A stretch of DNA of 64,000 nt from Metridium senile (Eukaryota; Cnidaria; Anthozoa; Actiniaria; Metridiidae). Of the stretch, positions 46,420 through 57,662 are shown piece by piece (position 1 is the stretch's first letter; every line of letters starts with the position of its first letter). The stretch lies in assembly GCA_949775045.1 (NCBI GenBank), contig OX459105.1, positions 5,180,556-5,244,555 on the forward strand, in the 5' to 3' direction. The position numbers were made by a program, and so were the translations under genes. Below the pieces are notes generated by a model. It had not been told where the DNA came from, did no database searches, and was given only the letters and a program-made list of their open reading frames with translations.

Positions 46420-46780
46420 CATTTTTCAACCAGCTGATCAATCCTTCCCACCGGACCAATCTTTTTGAAACTAGTCAGTCAATATTTAGCGATTTTTATA
46501 CCAACAATTTTACCCATCAATCCTTTCGAACTTAGTGCCATGTTTTACAATACTCCATTTTTAAACCAGCTGTAATCAGTCTATCTGGCCGTTTGTTGAT
46601 CTATCCTTACCACCAATCCTTCCCACCAATCCTTTCGAACTTAGTTCCACATCTATAGCAATCCAAATTTAACAACGTTTTTATACCAGCAATTTTACCC
46701 ATGCACCAATCCTTTCGAACTTAGTGCCATGATATGTTTTAATGTAATACTCCATTTTTAAACCAGCTGTACTCAGTCTT
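46420..46780. repeat. About 185-bp tandem duplication
   Basis: The block TTTTTATACCAACAATTTTA, then CCAATCCTTTCGAACTTAGT and CTCCATTTTTAAACCAGCTG at 46494-46582 recurs at 46680-46779. Partial copies lie before and between. Confidence 0.85.
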
Positions 46781-47074
46781 CACATAATGCTGCCACATTG
46801 ACTCAAAGACCGTTCTGGTAATAATAACCCGGGGAGAAAATAGCACGAGATATCATGACCCCTCGAGGCCTTCCGCTCCCTCTGTTTACCAATGAATATG
46901 TCGATATGATAGTTTATTAAACACTTCTAACAAGTCTGTTGAAATGATAAGACGTTAAGTCAACAGAGACTACCTCTTGAAGACTAACTAAGATCACGGT
47001 AATAATGACCGGTTAATCCCGCAAACGTGGGAATTTCAATATCAATTAAAAAGGCCTTCGCATTGAAGGTAAAC

Positions 47075-47640
47075 ATTATATCCATGTAATGAAATTAACT
47101 TTCTAATGTGGAATAAAGCGCACACAATTAAATTGCTACTGTGGAATAGAGAGCAAACTGACCTGACTATAGCCATGAAATGAAATTATTACTGTGGAAT
47201 AGAGCGCAAACACTATATCCATGAAAAAGAATCAAATTGCTACTATGGAATAGAGCGCTAACACTATATCCATGAAATAGAATCAAATTGCTACTGTGGA
47301 ATAGGGCGCAAACACTTTATCCATGAAATGAAATGAAATTACTACTGTGGAATAGTGCGCAAACATTATATCCATGTAATAAAACTAACTTTCTACTGTG
47401 GAATAGAGTGCAAACACTATATCCATGAAATCAAATGAAATTACTACTGTGGAATAGAGCACAAACATTATATCCATGAAATGAAGACTAATTGTTACTG
47501 TGGAATAGAGTGCAAACACTACATCATAATAATAATAAAGTTTATTAAGAAATACTTGAATGGCAATGTAACGAAGATATATATATATATAAATGATATA
47601 TATATCCATGAAAAAACAATTATTGTTACTGTGGAAAGAC
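47075..47640. repeat. 55-65 bp tandem repeat, about 9 copies
   Basis: The unit core is TACTGTGGAATAGAGCGCAA, then ACACTATATCCATGAAATGA and AATCAAATTGC. The last unit is interrupted by about 90 bases (47527-47610), including an ATATATAT run. Confidence 0.92.
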
Positions 47641-47879
47641 TATCATTCAGTGACTATTACAGACAGGTATAGTTGGTATTGCTTCCCTTTGTGTTTGATG
47701 TTATGATACTGCCCGCTTTAATCGGAATTTGGCTTCATTTAATTATATTATTAACCTGCATATCTGTCGTTCCTGTCTTGAATATCTCATCTATTTTGAC
47801 ATCTAAGATACAATTATATTATTAATTATATGAATGTCGCCTCTTTTTACAATTCCTTTTGTTGAACCCACCATGAAGA
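47641..47879. other. No gene or repeat recognised
   Basis: Short AT-rich spacer with no recognised content. Confidence 0.5.
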
Positions 47880-48500
47880 TATGAAGAAATATTCTCTTCA
47901 ACAAACTAAACGAAAAATTAATTCAAGATAATCATGTTGTTTGTATGAGCTTTTAGAGCCCGGGGGTGTACTCCCTTTTTCGAAGTGGTAGGGGTGATCG
48001 GCGTACCTTTTAGGGTTGAAAATATTTCCTGTGCGTACCTTTTAGGGTCCTGGCTCAAAAATAAGTTACGCAACATGATTCCGTACCTGTAAGGGTCATT
48101 TTATCTCTGCTTTGTTGCTTAAAGTAAGCTGCTTGGCTGGCAAGAACATCGCACAGCCGATCACCCTACCACTTGGACAAAGGGAGAACCCCCCCCCCCC
48201 CCGGTTTTTTTTTTTACAGCAAACGACTCATGATCAACTAAAAGGACATTATCTTCAATCAAGATGCACAAAAAGTAATTCTTAAAGTCAAGATAATCAT
48301 CACAAAAAACTGTTGCTTGTATGAGTTTTAGAGCAAATAATTAATTAATTGTCGAATCAACTAAAACGGGTATTCTCTTGAATCAACTACATGAAAAATA
48401 ATTCCTCATTGATGTCCAGATAGTATCACAGAAAACTGATGTTTGTATGGGTTTTAGAACAAATAAATTATTAAATTACCACAAAAACGTTTTTTTGCAT
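47880..48500. repeat. About 120-bp tandem repeat interrupted by a mobile element
   Basis: AATATTCTCTTCAACAAACT-type, ATAATCATNNNAAAACTG and TTGTATGAGTTTTAGAGCAA phrases occur about four times. The first repeat is split at its TTTTAGAG by the 246-bp element at 47959. Confidence 0.8.
47959..48204. mobile_element. Compact CCCGGGGG-family MITE, 246 bp
   Basis: The left end CCCGGGGGTGTACTCCCTTT then GAAGTGGTAGGGGTGATCGG is the inverse of the right end GCCGATCACCCTACCACTTG then GACAAAGGGAGAACCCCCC. The interior has ACCTTTTAGGGT phrases. An 8-base TTTTAGAG on the left and TTTTACAG on the right could be the target duplication, but T- and C-run growth obscures the right edge. Uninterrupted repeat copies nearby show the empty site. 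Relatives lie at 4680, 15457 and 25140. Confidence 0.88.
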
Positions 48501-48689
48501 GGGTCGTAGCGCAATTAATCACGGTGTCAAATATGTCGTGTATTTCTCAATACAAAACGTAAGTGTACTCAATACTAAGGTCAATATATCTCTTGAATAT
48601 ATACCTCCTAACCCTTTTATTGCCATGTGTGGGTTTGATGACATGTCTTAGCACGAAATATTGGTCATTTGTCCTTCTTAGTTGAGCAC

Positions 48690-49440
48690 AGCTTGTGTTA
48701 TTTTTCGATTGAAATCGTGTACAGAAAAATATAGATATTTGTACTGTATAATTAAGCTTAAAAGTATACTTGAGGAAATAATTTAGCATTTTATCTTTAA
48801 TTCTAAAATTGGATTAATGATGATAATAATAATGATATCAATGATGATATTTTTCTATTCAAATCATGTACAGAAAAATATAGTTATTGGTATTGTATAA
48901 TTAAGCCTTTTGTTCAATTTTACAATTAAAAGTACTTGAGGAAAGAGTTTTAGCATATTATCGTTAGTTATCTAATTTGAATTAGTGATAACAATCATGA
49001 TGATGATCATATCAATGATGATATTTTTCGATTCAAATCGACATGTACCGCATGATATTGTTATTTGTACTGTATGCCTTTTGTTCAATTTTACAATTAA
49101 AAATACTTGAGGAAAGAGTTTTAGCATTTAATCGTTAGTTATCTAAATTGAAATAGTGATGATGATGATGATGATGATTCAATGATGATGATATTTTTAG
49201 ATTCAAATCGTGTAAAGTAAAATATAGCTATTTGTAAAAATAGTTCAAATTATTTGTAATTTAAATCAGCGATATTAATGATGGTGATATATAATGTATG
49301 ATGATGATAACAAGGATGATAATGATATAATATATGATGTTATGATGATGATGATATCACTGATGATACTGATGTAATGTATGATGATGATGATGTTAAT
49401 GATGATGATGATGATGATAACAATGATCATAATAACTGAA
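48690..49440. repeat. About 170-bp repeats grading into GAT triplets
   Basis: ATATTTTTNNATTCAAATC, AAAATATAGTTATT, TTTTGTTCAATTTTACAATT and ACTTGAGGAAAGAGTTTTAG recur about every 170 bases from 48690 to 49200. ATGATGATG-type runs then dominate to 49440. Confidence 0.85.
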
Positions 49441-49547
49441 AGTGATTATTCTGATCAGAGTTAAATGCTAATGATAATCATGTTGGTAATAGAGTTATAG
49501 TTCTGATGATGATGATGAGAAATGTATCATTATCACCAGCAGTGAAG

Positions 49548-49612
<65 letters not shown>

Positions 49613-49634
49613 CCACAATCATCATCATCATCAC

Positions 49635-49672
<38 letters not shown>

Positions 49673-49740
49673 CAATCATCAACAATTGCAACAACATCAT
49701 CATCACCACCAACCCCATCATCATCATCATCATCATAGTT
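49548..49740. repeat. ATC trinucleotide repeat
   Basis: CATCATCAT runs interrupted by CAC and CAA triplets. The poly-His, poly-Asp and poly-Met frames are artefacts. Confidence 0.97.
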
Positions 49741-50159
49741 ATCAACAGCATCATTACCCGTATCATCTGCATCATCAACATCCATCAAATAGTGGTTCTG
49801 TCTTGTCTATTTCGTATAACAGTCCAATTGTTTACAATAATTAAGAAGCCCTCAAAGTTAGACAAAATATTCTAGATAGTAATTTTCTTTCGCCCATAAA
49901 AGAATAGTCTATGTAATAGTGAGTAGTCTTCAAATAGTACAAACTGAAATAATCTGTTTTGTTGCAGAGAAAAGGGAAAACAGTTTCGCGCGCATGAACC
50001 AAGCTTATATTACACAAAAGTTACATTTGTCGTAAACAAAACACTTAGTACCGATATACGTTTCTGCTTTCTTTCTTGGTCTCAGTAGGGTTTACGATAA
50101 GAGAGAACAATAAAACAGAAATGATCCACAAAAGATCTACCACCATTGAACAACATGTG
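49741..50159. other. No gene recognised
   Basis: Unassigned DNA after the ATC run; short frames only. Confidence 0.5.
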
Positions 50160-50570
50160 TGCTTATATAGCTCAATAATGCGCTTTACGTGTATTGCACA
50201 CTTTATTTTACTGATTCGCAGACTGTAGCCATGCGACTTACAATCATGAGTGGTCAGTATGTAATGTAGTGTTCTTATCATATCGTCTCAATGTGCTTTA
50301 CTATTAAATAAATGTCTGTACCATAATTTAATACGCACACTGCAGCCACGCGGCTTACAATCATGATGGTTTAGTATGTAATGTAATGTGTGCTTATTTT
50401 GCGCATTTCACATCGTCTCAATGCGCTTTAAGCTCATTTACAATTAGCTATATGGATTGACTACTACCTAAAGCGCACACGGCAGCCATGCAGTTTACAA
50501 TCTTGAAAGGTTAGTATGTAATATAATGTGTACTTCAATAGCGTGTTTCTCATCGTCCCAATGCCTTTTA
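50160..50570 (+). repeat. Dispersed repeat E, about 3 tandem copies
   Basis: Units of roughly 130-165 bases share GCNGCCANGCGGCTTACAAT, CATGATNGGTTAGTATGTAA and TTCNCATCGTCTCAATGCGC. A reversed single copy is at 25690-25869. Confidence 0.85.
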
Positions 50571-51058
50571 CAATAAACTAATTATATTGCCCCTTAATTT
50601 GAAAACATTTTCATCTTTGAATTCATCTGAAGTGATAACTATAGCCTTACAAAAACGACGAATAAATAGTTATTATGTATTTATAACGCTATGTACTTAC
50701 AATTTCGCTGTTTTTGTTCTAACTGAAGCGCTCAGTTTCATTCAATTGTCATATCCTTCACAAGCTGTTCTGTGTGAGAGAAGTCACGCTAAGACTGAGA
50801 GATATAATCTTCTGTTTTGATCTTAACACGAACGTCTTTATCTACCATGTATATAGCACTGTTGAACGGGACGAAACACCATACATCAATAAACGATACC
50901 TACGGAAAGCTTCTAATTATTTCAAATGCCAAACAGCGGGACGACAAAAAACGATGTGACCTTATTTCCATTTAGGAGCCAATCGTGGTTTGGTCAGTCT
51001 GTTTATACAAACCAGGTCAACACTACATACGGAGTGGATCAGTTGGAGAACAATTGGG
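50571..51058. other. No gene recognised
   Basis: Frames of up to 77 codons on the plus strand, without recognisable content. Confidence 0.45.
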
Positions 51059-51379
51059 TCATATGTTTAGATAACCGTGAATCCGTGTAGTTAAATCTCG
51101 TAAACGAGTCGATTTAGAAATCCATCCAAAGGCGTGTTGTGCTGTGTGTTGTTCTGTGTACTTAGTATTAGTGCAATTGTCTTCATTACTTGTTCCGTCA
51201 TTAACGAATATTTCAAAAACGCGCGGTTTGCTTCCTGTAAAATTCCTGCGCATGAGAGCTAGAGTGAAAACACTGCCATCATTCCGTAATATCGTGATGT
51301 TCGAAGATAAGAACTCAAGAATACTGGATGGGTTTGATAGATTGATTAAACCCTCACGAAGACAGATTAGCAGTTTCAT
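51059..51379 (-). other. Unassigned 106-codon open frame, possible exon
   Basis: The stretch is richer in GC than its surroundings, and the translation has mixed, non-repetitive composition (for example NDGSVFTLALMRRNFTGSKP). I do not recognise a family, and there is no neighbouring exon to support it. It might be an exon of an unseen gene or a decayed coding relic. Confidence 0.2.
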
Positions 51380-51549
51380 GAGGGGTTTGTCATGACTGCC
51401 TTATCGGTTGACCTCTGATTATGGGTGATCATCATTGCTTCTATCAAAGTTAGACTCGCTCGCGTACTGCAAAAACACAAAAAACCTTGTAAAATATAAT
51501 TGTGGTACAAATTATTTTACTCAAGGATCGTTGTATCAATCAGAACAAC

Positions 51550-51705
51550 AGTCTATACTCTGAAGCCTGCAAAGGATGACGGTATTTCTGGTTTTCAATT
51601 TATTAATAGCATATTTTGGTTGTACGTGTTTGTGTTATATGACCATAACAATCAAACCTACAGTCCACACTCTGAAGCCTGCAAAGGATGCTGGTATTTC
51701 TTTTC
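51550..51705 (+). repeat. 115-bp duplication carrying the CCACACTCTGAAGCCTGC motif
   Basis: Two copies of ACACTCTGAAGCCTGCAAAG followed by GATGNNGGTATTTC lie about 115 bases apart. The same motif forms the arms of the element at 52365-52648, so this is probably debris from that family. Confidence 0.75.
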
Positions 51706-51714
51706 TTGTTATCG

Positions 51715-52215
51715 ATTTATTCATAGCATATTTTAGTTGTACGTGTTTGTATTATATGACCATAACAAGTTGTTGCAGTGAGATGATGGTATAAAAACGG
51801 GTAATAGATCAGCTTATTTTGGTTGTACGTGTTTGTATTATATGACCATAACAAGTTGTTGCAGTTAGATGATGATATAAAAACGGGTAATAGATCAGCT
51901 TATTTTAGCTGTACGTGTTTGTATTATATGACCATAACAAGTTGTTGCAGTGAGATGATGATATAAAAACGGGTAATAGATCAGCTTATTTTGGTTGTAC
52001 GTGTTTGTATTATATGACCATAACAAGTTGTTGCAGTTAGATGATGATATAAAAACGGGTAATAGATCAGCTTATTTTAGCTGTACGTGATTGAGTTATA
52101 TGACCATAACAAGTTGTTGCAGTTAGATGATGATACAAAAACGGGTAATGGTGACTGATACAAAAACGGGCAATAGATCAGCTTATTTTGGTTGTACGTG
52201 ATATCATTGTGTTCA
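51715..52215 (+). repeat. 86-bp tandem repeat, about 6 copies
   Basis: TGTACGTGTTTGTATTATAT, GACCATAACAAGTTGTTGCA and ATAAAAACGGGTAATAGATC recur at exactly 86 bases (51737, 51823, 51909, 51995, 52081). The GTGAG/GTTAG variant alternates between units. Confidence 0.95.
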
Positions 52216-52364
52216 GTATATGACCATAAAACGTTGTTGCATTTATACAGATGATGAGACAAATATTTCCATCATTAAAAAAAGTATAATAAATCAACAA
52301 AATATGTTCATATTACCGACATCCCTTGCAGTGTGGACTGGAGCAATTTTTCGAAAGGGGTATA

Positions 52365-52648
52365 CACCTATTTCAAAACTCGTTGTCAAACAAAGCCACA
52401 GTCCACACACTGAAGCCTGCAAAGGTTGTCGGTAATTTGAAAATGATTTGTGATTTATTATTATGTTTTTTAAAGAAATATCAGTGTTTTATTATCTGGC
52501 ACTATAACAGTGTTATAACATAAATACGTCCATCCAAAATATGCTATGAATATAACAAATTAAAGAAGAAATACCGACATCCTTTGCAAGGTTCAGAGTG
52601 TGGACTGTGGCTTTGGCTGCGACAACGATTTTTGAAATAGGCTAGGTG
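52365..52648. mobile_element. 284-bp inverted-repeat element, CACCTATTTCAAAA ends, TA flanks
   Basis: CACCTATTTCAAAACTCGTT with AAAGCCACAGTCCACACACT and CTGAAGCCTGCAAAGG at the left is inverse to the right arm, which ends at GGTG 52648. TA lies on both sides. The arms are about 75 bases with several mismatches. A decayed right arm of another copy abuts it on the left (52317-52364). The terminal CACCTRTTTTCAAAAA motif recurs in the element at 62086 and in the array at 59655. Confidence 0.85.
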
Positions 52649-52693
52649 TATATATTGAACCAATCAAAGGATATAGCAAGAGAGTAATACTTA

Positions 52694-52795
52694 TAATACT
52701 ATAGGTAATATAATGAAATTTGTAACACCGTAAAAAATGTTGACTTAACTTTATTGACGTTTCGAGCTTTAGCCCTTCGTCGGAGTAAAAATATA
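52694..52795 (-). mobile_element. Hairpin-family copy, reversed
   Basis: ATAGGTAATATAATGAAATT, TGTAACACCGTAAAAAATGT, then TTTCGAGCTTTAGCCCTTCG is the reverse of the copy at 11091. The second arm is absent. Confidence 0.85.
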
Positions 52796-52832
52796 ATACT
52801 AGTAAGATTATGCGCTTGATAATTCAATAAAT

Positions 52833-53030
52833 CATGACTTTTTTAACGTCTCAATATGTATTTAGCCAGACGTGTGCCCTATATACTAATTCAGGGGAGA
52901 CTTAGACTCAGACTCACTACCTCTACGTTAAATATTTTAGCACATCACTCTGCTCAGATGCCGGCTCATTTTTTTTCGAAATAAACTGGAAAACTCGGAG
53001 AAAAATCTACGTGGCATAGTAAAGCATTGC
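52833..53030 (+). repeat. Dispersed repeat F, second copy
   Basis: It has the same phrase order as 25870-26055 (CTTTTTTAACGTCTCAAT, ACGTGTGCCCTA, CTCACTACCTCTACGTTAA, CTCGGAGAAAAATC). Confidence 0.85.
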
Positions 53031-53154
53031 GCCACCCATGTCACCATGTATATGCACATAGTGAATCAGTCAACATTCTTGATTATATTAAAATTATATT
53101 ATAAGTGAGATAATGAGTGAAGGCTGCATGGTTGATCAGTTTAAGGAAACGTGC

Positions 53155-53455
53155 AAAAATGTACCATAACTAGAGTTTAACCTAGTGTGGTCTGTGTCGG
53201 TGTTTCTAAAGAAGCAATTGGACTAGATCTAGATGTATGATAACTAGGTTAAACTTCTATAGATTGCGACGTTATTTATAAGGAAAGAATTGGAGTAAAA
53301 ATGTACGATAACTAGCGGTTAAAACAGTGTGAACTGCGTCAGTATATCTAAGGAACGAATTGGAGTAACAATTTACGATAACTAGCGGTTAAACTAGCGT
53401 GACCTGCATCGCTACTTCTCTATCAGTAAGGAAACCATAGGAGCAAAATCGATAA
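53155..53455 (+). repeat. 66-bp module array, about 4 decayed copies
   Basis: TACGATAACTAGCGGTTAAA, AGTGTGAACTGCGTC and TCTAAGGAACGAATTGGAG phrases recur at irregular spacing. It is the same family as 43390-43985. Confidence 0.85.
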
Positions 53456-53587
53456 TAACCTGACAAACGGCTGCTCCATTGTCACCCTCCCAAAAAGTAT
53501 TCATTTTATGTTTTGGGTGTGGTCATTGTGTATGTTACAATTATCAGTAAATTAGAACACTTGATCGTTTGTTTGTTGTGTTATTAA

Positions 53588-54526
53588 GGTAGTACCGGAT
53601 ACTTGGATTTCTTCAATGAATTTTTTTATTAATCCTGTCATTTATAGATCATTGTTAGGCAAGTCAAAAAACGTGAAAAAAAATTGGGGTCACCGTATTG
53701 GTTATAGAGTTATAAGATATAGTAAAAGTAGGTTTTTGCAATAATTCGCAGTAATTTGCTCAAAAGTACCTATTCGAAGCAGTCAAGAGAATGCGAACGC
53801 ATTCTGTTAGGAAAAGCATAATATTATATCAAACGATAGATCTAAGGGTTATCTAACATTTCCTGTCATAAAAATCATTGAATCATTTCCAAATATGGGT
53901 ATAAGTGAGCCATAGAAGCACAATTATACGCCAATTACGCACACTACATGTGTATAGAGTTGTACCATTTGTAAAATTTCAGAAAATCCAATCAATGAAT
54001 ATTTTATTTTTTATTCTAAATCGTAAGAGTAGTAAATGCAGTCTTGAATAAAAAGAGAAAAAATGGGGGTCCCCGTACTAATAGGCGAGTTATAAGCGAC
54101 CGAATCCATTTTTTTGTTAAAAAAACACGGCAACGGTCCGCGCGGGACTGGGTTCTAGTACTTTAAACATCTGCTTGTAACTTGTCAAATTATCCTTGTC
54201 ATCTCCAGAAACCCTAAAACCTATTTTGTATTAGTTTTACGATAAAGACGTCAAAATCATATTTTATCTATTCATTTTTACAAAGTTGTAAATTTGTTGT
54301 TTTGAGACAAAACAGCGACCTTGTCAGGTAGTGAAAATCTGAGCATGTTTCGAAAAATGTCCCATTTTACCTCCAAAGTTGCATGAAATGACATAATACT
54401 TTCTTAAGTTATAGATAAGGATTCAAATTAAAATATTATTTAGATAAATTTTCAAAAAAACGCAAATAAATGATGGAAAACGAGATGCGCGAAATGGATG
54501 CGCAGTAGCAAGTATCCGGTACTACC
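53588..54526. mobile_element. 939-bp inverted-repeat element flanked by TTAA
   Basis: GGTAGTACCGGATACTTG (53588) is mirrored by CAAGTATCCGGTACTACC, ending at 54526. TTAA sits on both sides (53584-53587 and 54527-54530). TTAA is the piggyBac target; TAA/TTA of PIF/Harbinger is an alternative reading. The interior has no meaningful frame, so it is non-autonomous. A similar terminus (TTAAGGTAGTCGTACCTAGT) appears alone near 54671. Confidence 0.85.
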
Positions 54527-54899
54527 TTAAAAGCACCAGGTATTAAAAGCTATTATTAGGAGATTTGTGTGATAAATCTATCAGTACATGCTTCTTGTAA
54601 ATAGCGATAACAAACAACACTGTGAGTCGGCGTTTCTAAGGAAACACCGGGTATTCACTTACTCATTATTTAAGGTAGTCGTACCTAGTATCGCGCACAC
54701 CCTATTATCATGCATTTTGTTATCGCTCTATTGAGCAATTACCAGTTGGAAATATAGCCTGAGTAGCGGCTCTCTAGGGGGAAGGGGGGGGGGGGGGGGG
54801 GGGAGGAAGAGAGCGCTATAAAAATAAATAAAGTTATTAAAAAAATATATATGTCTTCTATTCTGCGTAAACGTTTATTGAAAAAGCTGTTTGCAACAG
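54527..54899. other. Spacer with a 20-base G run
   Basis: A G-rich patch (54777-54806) contains about 20 consecutive Gs followed by GAGGAAGAGAGCGC. It resembles the G-rich termini of nearby elements, but no partner arm was found. Confidence 0.6.
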
Positions 54900-55695
54900 A
54901 ATAAGCAGCCATAATTGTTGGTTCACAAACTAACCATCTCTCTCCAATGGTTTTTTTAGGTTCATAAACTTACCACCCCTCTCCCTGGTTAATGCTCTAG
55001 ACTCATAAACTCACCACCCCTCCCCCATGTTTTTTCTAGGTTGATATATTGACCAACCCTCCCCGCACGATTTTTCTAGGTTTATAAACTGACCACCCCT
55101 CCCCTAAAAAGTTTCTAGGGTCATATATTGACCACCCCTCACCCTGTTTTTTAGGGTAATATATCGACCACCCCTCCCCTGGTCAGTTTTTAGGGTAATA
55201 TATCGACCACCCCTCCCCTGTGATGTCAGATATGTCGTGATTGGATTAGCAATAGCGCTAATTGCAACATTGCTATCAAGATGTTATCTAGGTTAATATA
55301 TCGACCACCCCTCCCCTGGTCAGTTTCTAGGGTCATATATCGACCACCCCTCCCCTGTGATGTCAGATATGTCGTGATTGGATTAGCAATAGCGCTAATT
55401 ACAGCATTGCTATCAAGATGTTATCTAGGTTAAAATATCGACCACCCCTCCGCTGGTCAGTTTCAAGGGTCATATATTGACCACCCCTCCCCTGTGATGT
55501 CAGATATGTCGTGATTGGATTAGCAATAGCGCTAATTACAGCATTGCTATCAAGATGTTATCTAGGTTAATATATCAACCACCCCTCCGCTGGTCAGTTT
55601 CAAGGGTCATATATTGACCACCCCTCCCCTGTGATGTCAGATATGTCGTGATTGGATTAGCATTAGCGCTAATTACAACATTGCTATCAAGATAT
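54900..55695. repeat. ACCACCCCTCCCCT repeats: short units, then a 137-bp array
   Basis: From 54900 to 55220 units of about 40 bases carry TATATNGACCACCCCTCCCC and TTTCTAGGGT. From 55221 a 137-base period takes over (GTGATGTCAGATATGTCGTG at 55220, 55357, 55494 and 55631). Each long unit contains two of the short ones plus GGATTAGCAATAGCGCTAAT. So a larger unit grew out of a smaller one. Confidence 0.93.
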
Positions 55696-55858
55696 TATCT
55701 ATATAATTAGACAGTGAATCTGTACCAGATGAGAGAGGCCTTAGATAAGGAGTTTATTGACCACGACATGAAAACACGTTAACCTGTTAACGACTAGAAA
55801 TGATAACATCGGTGAGTTTGCGTACCGTATATACTCGAATAAGCGCCGCGGTGCATAT

Positions 55859-57213
55859 ATACAGTCATTTGAAAAAAACATTGTCGCTGACCGGCTCCAC
55901 GACTACGCGACTAGCCCAAGCGGTCGAGTATGGGTAAAAATCACTGAAGCAATAAATGTTTAGCACGCGCTATAGAATATGCCGAAGTGTGGCGAGTACA
56001 TGAATGAATGTATGCCTTCGCGTTCTGTGCAGAGAAATAAACCGTTGTATAGAGCGTGGTTATATCGACAAGTAAATAGCTACTTCTTCAGTTTTCATGC
56101 AGCGGATTTGTGTCATCCAAATTAATGCACTAGTCAATTGAAACCCCCGCCCCCCGACCCCCGGGAAATACCGGGGAATTTAACGTTTGGGTAGTGTTAA
56201 AATCAGACATTTCCCCTGGTAGTCGGGGGCACATTCACTGTTAAAGCCCCCGCTATTGTGGCCCCGCTATTTTGGTCTAGTAGTAAATAACAAAACAAAC
56301 ACATTTCACTCCAACTGCAATTTCCTGTGCCACGCATAGCTAATCTTTGTGTGTTCCATTCTGATTCACAAATATTTAATGTCCAATATTTTCAGGGGCG
56401 TCAGTTGGGTTTCATAATGTCATTTTAAGTATAAAATGAACAATGCTTGTAAATATTGCTTAATGAATAGTGGTTTTATTTGCACTTTTGACAAAGCCAT
56501 TTTCCCTAAGGGGCAGCTCTGAGGCCCACACAGGAGAGATGATACCACATTATATCACTCTCTTTGCTGTCACAGCAATCCAAACGGCTGCATGATTACA
56601 GAGGCAAAATTTCTCAGGATCATCTACAAACAAAATTAACCAAAACAAATTAATGTAAGATATATCAATAATGGCAAAATATCATGGATAAAATCTTCAA
56701 CATTCGTGATTTGTTTTCATTAAAAGTACGCATGTTGACTCACCTTTCGTTTTTCCATTCTAGCAAAGGATCGGAATATTAATATCATCCACACCTATAG
56801 AATACCGATGTTAGAATACCAATGCTTTCTGGGTATTTTCCAAGATGGCCGACCTCTAGTTTCCAGGCCCTTACATATTCAAACGAGCGTTAAAATCCCC
56901 GCTCGCTGCCCCGCTGCGAAGACAATTAGTTAAAATCCCGACCCCCCGGTGCAATATTGCTGTAAAAGCACGTTAAAAACGCGTCACGTCCCCGTTCAGT
57001 GCCCCGCTAGTCCCGGGGGTCGGGGGGCGGGGGTTTCAATTGACTAGTGCATAATCGCTATCGTAAATCTAATAGAAACAACGCACTAAGAGCTCAAGAT
57101 GTTGATAATATATGCAGCTAACTGCTTCAGTGATTTCTACCCATACTCCTTTTAGGGCTAGTCGCGTAGTCGCGAAGCCGGTCGGCGAAAACGTTTTTCT
57201 CAAATGACTGTAT
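55859..57213. mobile_element. Outer inverted-repeat element (family G), split by an inner element
   Basis: ATACAGTCATTTG (55859) then GTCGCTGACCGGCTCCACGA, CTACGCGACTAGCCC and TATGGGTAAAAATCACTGAA is inverse to 57110-57213. The arms are about 100 bases with modest divergence. The 926-bp element at 56126-57051 lies inside, so the outer one is older. A lone fragment is at 27880-27975. Confidence 0.8.
56126..57051. mobile_element. 926-bp element with perfect 41-bp inverted repeats and TAA target duplication
   Basis: The termini begin TGCACTAGTCAATTGAAACC and continue through a run of C with CGCC and GACC to CCGGGA. I read 41 of 41 bases as exact inverse at the two ends. TAA is duplicated at 56123-56125 and 57052-57054, as for PIF/Harbinger insertions. 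GC-rich subterminal blocks repeat GCCCCGCT and GTTAAAATCCC. No transposase frame is present. The perfect arms point to a recent insertion or ongoing activity. Confidence 0.93.
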
Positions 57214-57225
57214 TTCAAAAAACGT

Positions 57226-57469
57226 AGAATACTGCGTACTGAATAGTGCAATTAAAAAACCGAAATGCATTGCGGGTCGTATAGTATTGTTTAAAAATAA
57301 AATAAATAATACTTTGTTATTATATTTTTAGTGCATTCCATCCGAAACAAAAGACTAATTATAACTACATATATAGAGAGCAAATCGCTGTATATTTATT
57401 TATTTCAAATTAATGAGACCCACAATGCCCTTTGGTCTTGCAATGCACTATTCAGTACTGCAATATTCT
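57226..57469. mobile_element. Inverted-repeat element H, second copy
   Basis: AGAATACTGCGTACTGAATA (57226) is inverse to the end TATTCAGTACTGCAATATTCT. The interior matches 41488-41716. It is directly adjacent to the TA-flanked element that follows. Confidence 0.85.
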
Positions 57470-57472
57470 GTA

Positions 57473-57662
57473 CGGTGGATCCCCGCCTTACGGCCACCCG
57501 CTTAATACGGCCACCCCGTTATTGCGGCCAGTTTTTTAGGTTCCGACGAAATGCATGCCCGTACATTTTTTATATAAAATTTACCCCGCTTAATACGGCC
57601 ACCCCGTTAATACGGCCACTTTTGGCTGTCCCCTCGGTGGCCGGATTATCGAGGTTCCTCTG
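57473..57662. mobile_element. 190-bp Tigger/pogo-like MITE with TA target duplication
   Basis: The ends CGGTGGATCCCCGCCTTACG and CGAGGTTCCTCTG are imperfect inverses. Both flanks are TA (57471-57472 and 57663-57664). The interior repeats TTAATACGGCCACCCCGTTA in both orientations. This style of terminus is known from Tc1/mariner-Tigger MITEs of many animals (from memory). The flank to the right matches sequence beside element H at 41.7 kb, where this insertion is absent. Confidence 0.88.

Noticed and set aside
49495..49844. His-rich and Asp-rich frames of about 100 codons
   Set aside because: ATC trinucleotide repeat; no flanking coding signal.
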